Of a stretch of 64,000 nucleotides of DNA, positions 23,843-32,832 are shown one piece after another; the stretch's first letter is position 1; the number at the start of each line of letters is the position of its first letter. The notes under the pieces are model-generated. The model saw only the letters and a list, made by a program, of their open reading frames with translations, had not been told where the DNA came from and searched no databases. A program made the translations under genes and the position numbers. The DNA lies in assembly GCF_963855985.1 (NCBI RefSeq), contig NC_087099.1:588001-652000 (forward strand). The letters run 5' to 3'. This DNA is from Ostrinia nubilalis (lineage: Eukaryota > Arthropoda > Insecta > Lepidoptera > Crambidae).

Positions 23843-23950
23843 TTATTATTATTATTATTTATATTTTGTGCTTTTTCCACCTCAGCTTAAAAGCTGGAAA
23901 ATTAAAGATCAGCTACGGGCATTGCCAAGTACCTGATCTATAATAAGATT
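23843..23950 (-). repeat. TAA-tailed module L, probable 3' end of the R4/Dong-like LINE family
   Basis: The block between TTA tracts at 23842-23859 and 23951-23963 aligns with module R at 27453-27566: CTCAGC..AAGCTGG, CAG.TACGGGC and GCCAAGTA.CTGATC occur in the same order. Each has a CAGC/GCTG stem. On the LINE strand the module ends in (TAA)n, as a 3' terminus would. Confidence 0.65.
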
Positions 23951-23963
23951 ATATTATTATTAT

Positions 23964-26900
23964 TTCTTTATTCAATTTTCTTTCTTATTTTTAATTTTTT
24001 CTTTTTACAATGTAATTATCAAAAAATAAAAATACATTATAAAAACAAAAATCTTAAAAATAGTTAACCCGCTGGCAGCGGAGCAGGGCCCAAGCTACCG
24101 GTGGTCAGGGTCACAGGCTGAGGAACCTCCGGACAATGCGTGCCGTGCTGAGGATCACCGCCTTTTGAATCTGACCCTTGAGCCAACCATCTAGCGAGAG
24201 CTTCTTTAGATGTTGGTCGAAGCTCTTCGCTATTAGTCCGTTTGCCGAGACAACTATCGGGACAATGATCGTCGAGTCAACATCCCACATGGCGGTCACC
24301 TCGTGGGCCAAGTCAAGGTATTTGCTTTGTTTTTCCTTCTCGGCCTTCACGAGGTTTTCGTCATGCGGGATGGTGATGTCAACGAGCACTGCCCGACGTT
24401 GGGATCGGTCAACCACCACAATATCAGGTTTATTACAGACAATAGTCCTGTCTGTGATGATAGACCGATCCCAATAGAGCAATGCATGACCATTTTCAAG
24501 AACTGGCACCGGCTGGTACTGGTAATATGGCGACTCAGATTCAAGAAGGCCGTACCGAAGAGCAAGTTGCTGATGGATGATTCTGGCTACTAGGTTATGC
24601 CTGTGCAAATACTCACCGTTAGCAAGATGCGAACAACCAGAAATTATATGCCTGAGTGACTCTCCGGGACGGTGGCATGCTCGACAAATGTCGACCGTAC
24701 CGTCCTTCAAGATATATTTTCGGTAGTTGTTCGTCATCATTACCTCGTCAGCAATTGCACAAGCAAAACCCTCGGTTTCCCCGAAGAGGTCACCGAAGCG
24801 TAGCCAGTTCACCGAGGCGAGGAGGTCCACATCGGGACCTGTTAGGGCCCGATAGAACCTCCCGTGCAGCTCCTTGCTCTTCCATACGTCCTTCCGATCC
24901 GCGACGCTCAGTACCTTTGGCTTGCGCCAGTTCTCGTTCGCCAAGGAGAGCGGCGTGAGGCCTTTGTCAACTGCCACAACATCGCGATGCATTCCGCACT
25001 CATTTGTAAGGAAATAATCCCTGAGACTGCACACTTCACGGTTGTGGAGGTTCTTGGCATTTAGAAAGCCTCGACCTCCCCACTTCCGTGGAATGTACAG
25101 TCTCATTACAGATGAGCGCGGATGTAACATGCGGTGCTGTGTAAGCTGCTGACGTACCTTCCTATCCAGGGCGTCAAGCTCGGTCTGAGTCCATCTTAGT
25201 ATGCCGAAGGAGTATATTAGTAGAGGCATCACCCAACCGTTGAAAGCTCTTGCTTTGTTGCCGCCAGACAAAAGGCTATTAAGAACTTTTGTCAGTCGGC
25301 TACAAAAGCGTTCTTTCACCGATTTTTTGATGTCTTCTACCGATATACCTAACGATTCTGACATACCAAGATACTTATAGGTCTCAGTTTCGGAGAGAGA
25401 TTTGAGTGTCATTGTCTCAGAAAGTTGTAAATTCGGAGAATTCACAACTTTTCCCCGCTCTACATGTAAGACCGCACCCTTGTCTACACCGAACTCCATC
25501 CTGATGGCGTTGCTAAATACCTGTGTTGTTTTTAGCAACTTCACCAGGTCTTGTCGTTTTGGTGCGAACAACTTGAGATCATCCATGTAGAGCAGGTGAC
25601 TAATGACCTCACCCCCTCTTCGAAGCTGATAACCAAGCCCTGAATCCTTTAACAGAGTGCTAAGAGGATTCAGTGCTAGGCAGAACCATAAGGGACTCAA
25701 ACTGTCACCCTGGAAAATGCCTCGCTCAATCCTTATGAAGTTCAATGGATCAGGAGACCTCTCACCACCACCTGGCTGCCGAAGGACTGTAGTCCACTGC
25801 CCCATGCATGAGCGTAAAAAGGATCTCAGAGTTGCATCAACCTTATACAACTCTAAAATCCTCTCCAGCCATGAATGAGGCACCGAATCATAGGCCTTCT
25901 TATAGTCAATCCAGGCAGCAGAGGGAGCTTTCCTGCTCCGCCGAACTTGTTGGCTAATGGTCATGTCTATGAGGAGGAGCTCTTTAGTACCACGAGACCC
26001 AACCTTACATCCATTCTGAGCAGGGGCCAAAATATTGTTCGCGACAATAATAATATGTGTGTTAATTTTTGTGGTCAGAATAGATGTAAGGAGCTTGTAG
26101 ATGGTAGGCAAGCATGTGATTGGTCTGTAATTTTTTGGGTCCATGGTACTACCAGATTTGTAGAGCAAGGTGGTGACACCGGTAGTCATGAAGGCTGGAA
26201 GGGACCCGAGCTCGAGGGCTTCTTGAAATTGTGTTGCTAAGCGGTCATGTGAGCATCGAATCCATTTAATCCAAAAGTTGTGCAATCCGTCCGGTCCAGG
26301 GCTCTTCCAGTTCTGGGCCGTACTGATTGCACTACTAACGTCTTCGGGGTCTATAACAATAGACCCCATAGATTCGATGGACTCACATTCACGCTCAATT
26401 ACACGCATCCAATCACCCTCCGTATGTTCAACGGGCATCGACCAAATGCCACGCCAGAAATCAATCATGGTATTGACATCTGGCAGCTGCCCGTTGCTCA
26501 CACGTTGATCAGATCCCTCCCATCCCCGGTACACCCTCCTCTGGTCACTTTGGAAGACGCGATTTTGCCAGTATCTGTTCACGCGTTCTTTATAGCGACG
26601 AATACGGTTTGCCCATGCATAGACTTTTTGCTTTAGGTAGTCAATGCGTTCTGTGAAACATGCCATGTAGTCCTGAGGTAGAACGCCAGTCCCAGCAAAG
26701 GCTTGTGCCACAAAACGCATGACTCGGGGGCGATTATTGCCCCTTCTAAAACAAATTAGCTTTGCAATGAGAGTTCTGAATGCATTAATACGCCGTTCGA
26801 TCCGTATTTGCCACGCGGGTGTCATCCCGGCAGGACGCGCTGCTCTGTCCGGGTCCGGGAACTGGACACCAGCAACACGACAAACCGCAATGGCACCACA

Positions 26901-27436
26901 ATATAGGATCGAGTGGGTATCAAATAAATTTGCGCTAGTCTGCATATACGGGATTAACAATGCATTCAGAGCTCCCATTAACGCCAAATTACGTCTATGA
27001 GTGGGTAAACGCGGTAGTCGAGGCCTTAAATCTGTCGTGAACCGATACTGACCAATAGCGTCCTCCAAAGCCCTCCTCAATCGCTCACTCACCTGGTTAC
27101 TTACACTACTCGGCAAATCCCCCTCATCAACACCAGAGGCTACCCCCGCCGCTTGTGGTGTCGATGGCGACACCGTAGGCGACGCCGGGGCAGGGGGCTC
27201 CGACATTAAGAGGGGGGTTGTCCGAGTAGGCATCGCCTCCAGGCGGAGTCGATCAAGTACAGACTGGTCCAACAGCCTGCACCGTTGAATAGCCCGCACT
27301 TGATCCGATAATCGTTGGGCAGAAACGGTGATGGTCGGCTCAAGGTTCTGAAACAAAGGTAGGATCCGATCACGATACGCAGTCAGGACGGTTCCCCCTT
27401 CTGTAGCCCCATAATAGGCGCGCATGCAGTTCTCTT
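23964..27436 (-). mobile_element. R4/Dong-like non-LTR retrotransposon in TAA repeats
   Basis: A - strand LINE with one long open frame (24111-27425), about 10 nt of 5' leader and about 150 nt of 3' UTR with AATAAA near 23970. A TTA tract (27437-27452 on +) abuts the 5' end and others lie 3' at 23951-23963 and 23842-23859. Bombyx Dong, of the R4 clade, is known to insert in TAA repeats. If module L belongs to the element, its 3' end is 23843. Confidence 0.85.
24111..27425 (-). CDS. R4/Dong-type retrotransposon polyprotein (RT + restriction-like endonuclease)
   Basis: The frame covers 1104 residues with no internal stop. An N-terminal helical region (SAQRLSDQVRAIQR) and a proline-rich linker (about residues 70-95) are followed by the RT: SPGPDGLHNFWIKW, NYRPITCLPTIYKLL, motif A YKKAYDSVPHSWL, motif B GIFQGDSLSPLWFCLALNPL and catalytic YMDD at 613-616. 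A CCHC knuckle (Cys914, Cys917, His926, Cys931) precedes the restriction-like endonuclease signature KPD..D (Pro1000-Asp1001, Asp1016). This order marks RLE-type LINEs, which insert site-specifically by target-primed reverse transcription. A TAA stop lies 9 nt upstream of the ATG inside the TAA tract, so the start is the first possible one. The 5' end may still be truncated, because no N-terminal zinc finger is seen. The intact frame suggests a young copy. Confidence 0.92.
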   Translation of the reverse strand: MRAYYGATEGGTVLTAYRDRILPLFQNLEPTITVSAQRLSDQVRAIQRCRLLDQSVLDRLRLEAMPTRTTPLLMSEPPAPASPTVSPSTPQAAGVASGVDEGDLPSSVSNQVSERLRRALEDAIGQYRFTTDLRPRLPRLPTHRRNLALMGALNALLIPYMQTSANLFDTHSILYCGAIAVCRVAGVQFPDPDRAARPAGMTPAWQIRIERRINAFRTLIAKLICFRRGNNRPRVMRFVAQAFAGTGVLPQDYMACFTERIDYLKQKVYAWANRIRRYKERVNRYWQNRVFQSDQRRVYRGWEGSDQRVSNGQLPDVNTMIDFWRGIWSMPVEHTEGDWMRVIERECESIESMGSIVIDPEDVSSAISTAQNWKSPGPDGLHNFWIKWIRCSHDRLATQFQEALELGSLPAFMTTGVTTLLYKSGSTMDPKNYRPITCLPTIYKLLTSILTTKINTHIIIVANNILAPAQNGCKVGSRGTKELLLIDMTISQQVRRSRKAPSAAWIDYKKAYDSVPHSWLERILELYKVDATLRSFLRSCMGQWTTVLRQPGGGERSPDPLNFIRIERGIFQGDSLSPLWFCLALNPLSTLLKDSGLGYQLRRGGEVISHLLYMDDLKLFAPKRQDLVKLLKTTQVFSNAIRMEFGVDKGAVLHVERGKVVNSPNLQLSETMTLKSLSETETYKYLGMSESLGISVEDIKKSVKERFCSRLTKVLNSLLSGGNKARAFNGWVMPLLIYSFGILRWTQTELDALDRKVRQQLTQHRMLHPRSSVMRLYIPRKWGGRGFLNAKNLHNREVCSLRDYFLTNECGMHRDVVAVDKGLTPLSLANENWRKPKVLSVADRKDVWKSKELHGRFYRALTGPDVDLLASVNWLRFGDLFGETEGFACAIADEVMMTNNYRKYILKDGTVDICRACHRPGESLRHIISGCSHLANGEYLHRHNLVARIIHQQLALRYGLLESESPYYQYQPVPVLENGHALLYWDRSIITDRTIVCNKPDIVVVDRSQRRAVLVDITIPHDENLVKAEKEKQSKYLDLAHEVTAMWDVDSTIIVPIVVSANGLIAKSFDQHLKKLSLDGWLKGQIQKAVILSTARIVRRFLSL

Positions 27437-27579
27437 ATTATTATTATTATATGTAAATATATTTTATCTCAGCATTAATGCTGGTAAGAGTTAGACCAGA
27501 TACGGGCCAAGCCAAGTATCTGATCCATAGATTTATGAAATACCACCTGTTACATTAACAGTTGGTTTATTATTATTAT
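27437..27579 (-). repeat. TAA tracts enclosing module R, 5' of the LINE
   Basis: TTA tracts at 27437-27452 and 27567-27579 enclose a block homologous to module L (CTCAGCATTAATGCTGG, GATACGGGCCAAGCCAAGTA, CTGATCCATAG). It lies upstream of the LINE on the LINE strand. It is best explained as an older, severely 5'-truncated copy into whose TAA tail the large LINE inserted. Confidence 0.65.
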
Positions 27580-29057
27580 GTTTGTACGCTTTGGAGCTCA
27601 CGGGTCAAAAGTGGCCCGGTCCTTTATAAGGCTTGCGTGGGGATACAGATCCAACACGTAGAGGCCGTTTTAAGCGCAAAATAATCGACAAAAGTGAAAG
27701 TGGTGCACATGCTGGATCTAGTCTCTGACTATATCATGGGTATTATTTTTTTTATTATTAAAAAAAATTATCATTAGTGCCATTTTGTTTGAGAAGTCTA
27801 CATGATTACCTAGACGAACATGCAGATTTTACTTTCTTCTATAATATCTAGTTATTCGAACGTGTAAATGGAAGTCGATATAATATTCGACTTCTGGGTG
27901 CTAACATAAAGGTAGCGGGTTTTCTTAGGCTTGAATACTTACGCATTACTTATTTACGTTTGTGACAGTTTTATTGGTGTTAGACTTCAAGAGCCGTCCA
28001 CATAGACGATGTTTTCCCAGTTTTCCACATAGACGCAAAAGGACAACTTATCATGATATGAAGCACAATATTTGTACAATTTCATTTGACACTCAGATAA
28101 TTCAAACCTGCTTAGAATATTGACTTGTCGGCCGTTAGGTGCCGTTTATGAAAAAAATAAAGAAGTACTTAACCATTTATATTCGGGTAGTTGTTATTAG
28201 TAGTTTGTTGTTTAGAAGTTCCTACCCTAATCATCATAATTATTGGCTTAGAAAAATAAAATGTAGGGAGGAATAAATGGAAAATAAACGATCATTGACC
28301 CCACATCACTGACAACACGGACGAAGAAATCATTAGGGGATATTTTTAATTAAGGCTATCTCTTAACGAAGTCCCAAAACCCCTTCAGAAGCTTGGATCT
28401 TAGCGAAAGCTTTCAGTCGATTGTGCGAGTGAGAAGACTCACTTTTGATCTTCCGGCTATATTGTATACCTAAGTTACTTGAATTTAATTCGGAATTGGT
28501 AAAACAACAATTTCAATGTATGTCGTCCTGCTCTCTCTAATTATTTTTTTACGATTAGGAAAGTATTATTAAATATTTTATTGAACTTTCTCAATGCTGG
28601 GTTAAGGTCTGATACCAATACAAGCCAAACCTTAGTAGGTACTTTTAAAAAGTTCTATTTAGTTAGGTCTATTGTTTTTTATTTGAGTTTCTGTCACTTC
28701 TCCAGCGAGGAAACCATTACGTATACTTACATTTCAATGATCCGATTTCATGCGAGGTTGTTGACCGATAAGTGGCTCCCAACGCCTCCTCAGTTCAAAT
28801 TGGCTGCGATTGCCGCAATCTGTAGCTTTTGTCACCAAATCGATGGGTACTTTTAGCTACAATTCGAGTACAGCCTACATAAAAGAGGGTGAGCACAAAA
28901 CTGTTCAGTTTTTAAAACTTTCTTCTAACAGCTGTTTTCCATATAACAATATCGTGCCTCGAGCAAATAGGTCTACTGAGTTATCATTATAAAGTTAACA
29001 TCATGGCTTACCGTCAGTGGAGACTTAGATCAAGCAGACTTAATTTCAAAAATCTAC
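27580..29057. other. Intergenic, nothing recognised
   Basis: About 1.5 kb of AT-rich DNA between the LINE and the hairpin at 29058. Short open frames at 28581-28992 show no recognisable motif. No gene is supported. Confidence 0.35.
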
Positions 29058-29101
29058 GATCTGATAATAATTATACACATTTTGTGTATAATTATCAGAT
29101 C
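29058..29101. repeat. Short AT-rich palindrome
   Basis: GATCTGATAATAATTATACA is mirrored by TGTGTATAATTATCAGATC, giving a hairpin with about 20-bp arms and almost no loop. It may be a MITE remnant. Confidence 0.6.
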
Positions 29102-29156
29102 AAAATTATTAACGAACCCGTGGTTGATCCAAAATTAACTTGCTCTACAGGCCCGG

Positions 29157-29415
29157 TGTTAGGTAAATGGGTAGGTATATGAGCCGACACTAGCGCATGT
29201 TAACATGGGCATATAAATGGTATGGTGAAGTCAGAAAATTGATATCTTCATTTTAATTACCTATTTTAATTTTCATACAAATCGGATATTATAAAATTTA
29301 TTTTGTATGAAAATTAAAAAAAAAATGATGATATCAAATTTCTGACTTCACCATACCATTTATATGCCCATGTTAACATGGGCTAGTGTCGGCTCATATA
29401 CCCATTTACTTAACA
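29157..29415. mobile_element. Long hairpin MITE
   Basis: Two arms of about 110 nt are inverted copies: GTAAATGGGTA, TATGAGCCGACACTAG, CATGTTAACATGGGCATATA and GGTATGGTGAAGTC recur in mirror order. About 40 nt of AT-rich DNA separates the arms, which are nearly identical, suggesting a young or structurally maintained element. It lies 260 nt downstream of transporter copy 4. Confidence 0.8.
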
Positions 29416-29674
29416 TCCTGTATAATAAAGCTAAACCAGTTCTAATCTAACAATATGATAATTTTCTTTCAATCGATCGCGTAGTGCCTCTTGTTTCGAA
29501 ATTTAAGTAAATTAGTCACATTGTAATTACTTACTTACCTAATGAATAAAAGTGCAATAACCTTATCAGAATGAGCATAAATTAAAGAAAAACATTCTTT
29601 CAAATGTTTTATTCGTATTTAATGTGCAAATGACTTCAAGGAGCAATTTAGTTGATCGTTGTTGAGCTAAATTG
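29416..29674. other. 3' flank of transporter copy 4
   Basis: This - strand 3' UTR region has AATAAA on the - strand near 29608 as the likely polyadenylation signal. Confidence 0.45.
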
Positions 29675-32268
29675 TTAAGTTTTAGGTGCTGTATTTTGTA
29701 AGAGTTTGATTTCTGCCATTTCTTCTTTCGGTTCCTCAAATAGAGCTGCTATCTCGTATAAACTTTTATCTTTCGTTTCAGGTAGATATTTATATGCCAG
29801 CATAATACACACAGAACAACTAACACCAAACGCCAAAAAAGATCCGTGAATATCGAAATATTTAAACATTAATGGTGCAGTTTTTATTATCACGCCATAA
29901 TACGTGGTGCAAAGTGCAGCCGACACAGATACACTAAAACTTCTAGCCGTCATCGGTACTAACTCTCCCGTTATGGTAGTCACCATGATGGCAGGACCAC
30001 AGCATATTGCCAGAGAATAGCCTACTAGTAAAACAGTTATGACGTATGGGTTTTCCGATATAACAGATAGTTTGGCTAGAAACAAATAAATAGCCATGGA
30101 AAATAAAAAGCCCACACCTATTGTCGAGGTCGCAAATAGCATCGTCCGCCGAGGAAGGACCCTGGACGCGGCGCTCCCGGCGTACATGCCAAGCACGCTG
30201 GCACCATCTAGCAGTAGCACGCCGACGTGCGCGGACGCCTCGCCGCCGGTCAGCTTCTTCATCAGCTCGATGGCGTACACGGCGCACGCCAACTTGCCTG
30301 ACAAATGATAAATCAAAAACACCAGCGAGCTGATTGCGATTGGCTTATAAAACCCTGGTTGCCGTATTATCTTCACGTAATTGAAAAAATACTTTTGTAT
30401 GAAAATTTTCGGTTTTTTATCTTGTATTCTCTTTTTAAGTTTAAATATCAGATCGCTTAATTCTTTTTCTGCGTTTTCGTCTTCCCCTTTTAATAATCTG
30501 TGAGTGAATATACACTCGTCAAATTTGCTATTAAAAGCCAACCAGTAAGGGGATTCCGGCAGGAAATAGGAGCTTATGAAGCAGCTTAACGAAATAATGA
30601 TCCCAACTAAGCCGATATATTTAAAATGGGAGAATATACCGACAACATTTGCAGTCCAAATTCCCCAAAAAAAAGTTGCACATTTGAGAGTAAGAAAGAT
30701 TCCACGGTATTTTGTAGATGAATATTCTGTGAATATCAACGGGAAGACTGTAAACGCTGCCCCAGTTACATTCCCGTATAGCATTTGGCTGTAGAACACG
30801 TGTATGGCGGTGGTGCTGAAGTAGAGGAATGCAGATGCCACAAACGTGATGGCCGATGTGACGAGCATTGTTTTCTGTCGCCCAAAGAAGTGTGCGGTAA
30901 ATGTATAAATAAAAGAGAAACAGGCTCCTGAGAAGCCGACTACTGAACCTGGAAAAGAATAAAACATGATACATCCTTCTTGAGTAAGTAGGACCTACCA
31001 CTAAATCTCAAAATAAGTAACATGACCCAAAACATGATTGAACTCACCGATCCAAGAATGCATAGACTCGCTGACAGCGCTAGTCGAGTTAGCCTCCCTT
31101 ATAAGCTGAGGAATAACTACTGTGGGAGTCCCAACGGTAAAACCGGAAACGAAAAATAGACCCCATAGTGTAAAGCAGACGTTGATCTGAAAATAAATTT
31201 ACATTTTATGAAACTTTTTTTTACCCAATCGATATTCATTAAGATAATAAAAGGTAAGCCTATCATCCATCCATTCATTCGTTAGACTGCAACTGTAATT
31301 CTACTTACGTTATAAAGCTGATTTTTATATTATAGTATTTAGACAACAATTAGATGTTGTTTTATCATCAGCCAGAGAGTTTTGACACCTGATGTTATGT
31401 GAGATGCAGTTTATATGGCTGGCTAAGCAATGCAATCGTACAGGAGGGTACAAGGAAGAGGGGCACCCACATTAGGTAACACAGAGTCGTTCAGGAGAGT
31501 GCCAGGAAGAGGTGCAGCAACCGCAGTTAAGGAACGGCTGGGACGAACAAGGATTAGCGAATCCAACTCGTGAGCCTTGACAGGAATACGCTGGTTGAGG
31601 CGACTCTTTACAAGGCTTGGGAGCCTACGGGCACAACTACGGGTGACGAGCTATTGGACGTGGAGAGGGTCATTAATTATACACATATTTTCTACTTTGC
31701 CGAACATTTGCACGAGAACGATTTGTCCAAAACATATGAATTTGGTCTTATTTAATGCAGGATTAAATGCCCTTCAACCGTCAGGAAGACCACTTTTCTA
31801 TAGGGTAAGTCCTTTACGCGGTATAACCGGAAAACCTAAAAAGCGCCCCTTTCGGGGGCCCCCACCACTTAAGCACAACTCCGTCGAAGTCGAAAACCTA
31901 GGAAATCAAATCAAATCAAATCACTTTATTTGTAAAAATGTGGGTAAAAATGATGACAATTAATATGGAAAAAAAGCACAAACACATTTACCATTACTGG
32001 CATACAAATATTTTATGGTATCGAATTAATATTAAAATGTCAAATTATAATATAAGTCAATAAAATAAGAACAGAAAGTCTTAATGGGCAACCAATGAAG
32101 CCATTAAAGCAATAAAATCTTTTGCAGGAATTATTTCCGATTTGAAATCATTCAGATCTTGAGGTCAATGCTTGAAGTAAAATACAAAAAAGTACTTACC
32201 TGTCTCAAGAACGGGGTCCACTTTAGTTTTGTACACCATAGATTTGTATTTTTGTCCCCTATTTCCAT
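29675..32268 (-). CDS. Tret1-like MFS sugar transporter copy 4 (intact)
   Basis: The spliced frame on the - strand is 32268-32200, 31186-31048 and 30948-29675: 1482 nt, 493 residues. Exon 1 encodes MEIGDKNTNLWCTKLKWTPF and LRQ; exon 2 encodes TM1 (INVCFTLWGLFFVSGFTVGT) and ends SWI with phase 1. Both introns are GT-AG. Sites: FFGRQK after TM2, STKYRGIF, PESPYWLAFNSKFDEC after TM6, SRVLPRRT, PETKDKSLYEIAALF. Helix 7 reads YHLSGKLACAVY, so Gln-Gln and Asn of sugar porters are absent. The closest relative in the window is copy 3. The exon encoding residues near TM8-TM9 is locally GC-rich (30120-30300), unlike the other copies. Intron 1 (about 1 kb) hosts a solo foldback arm with a nested LINE end. 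Substrate is unknown. Confidence 0.92.
31414..32147 (+). mobile_element. Solo arm of a foldback element in intron 1 of transporter copy 4
   Basis: The segment matches the right arm of the element at 57269-58753: GGCTAAGCAATG, TTCAGGAGAGTGCCAGGAAG, GACGTGGAGAGGGTCATTAA, GGTAAGTCCTTTACGCGGTA and GAATTATTTCCGATTT are in the same order. Its alignment is interrupted by a LINE tail at about 31904-32072. Only one arm is present here. Confidence 0.8.
31904..32072 (-). mobile_element. LINE 3' end with AATCA repeats, nested in the foldback arm
   Basis: The inserted block starts with AATCAAATCAAATCAAATCA followed by CTTTATTTG on the + strand, i.e. on the - strand a LINE end CAAATAAAG followed by (TGATT)n. 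The host arm continues on both sides, as seen from the uninterrupted copy at 58610-58700 (CCTAGGAGAGTCTTAATGGG). Confidence 0.75.
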
Positions 32269-32832
32269 TTTGAATTGGACACAAACAATTTTTTTCATCT
32301 ACATTTAAAGGCGCAGAAATAGATTTAGAATAATGTTCAATGAAGTAGGTATGTTCAGAAGCCAATTCGTTTTTATACTGATGACATCATTCCTTAGGTT
32401 TTAACGATCTTAAAATGAATAAAAAATAGGTAGAGTCACGATAACTACATCAATTTAAAAATACCTCATTTGGGTATCATTTCGATAAAACCATGTTTTC
32501 TTCTGAATTTCTGTTTTCACCAGCCAATACTAGTAGTATTCTACAATAGTAACGTCCAATTATTATCATTCAATTGACCTTGACAAGGAAGGTGTAGTGC
32601 GGGTGAGTCCGTACAAATTCAAGTCTAAAATCTCAATAATGTATTTTTTTTAGATTTATTTAACTTACTAGATGTTACCTATATATATACATTATGAGCA
32701 ATAATATTAGTAAGCATAATTATTCTTAATATTAAAAAATAACAAGTTCGTTTTCGACAAAAAAGGTAAAAATACTTATCAGCATATAATTATAATACAT
32801 TGTACAAAAATCATTTCTCTTATCTTATTTAC
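32269..32832. other. Spacer between transporter copies 4 and 5
   Basis: It must contain the promoter of copy 4 (- strand) and the 3' end of copy 5. No clear TATA box, initiator or repeat was recognised. Confidence 0.35.

Noticed and set aside
24178..27000. Several + strand frames opposite the LINE polyprotein
   Set aside because: They are shadows of the - strand coding frame, without motifs of their own.
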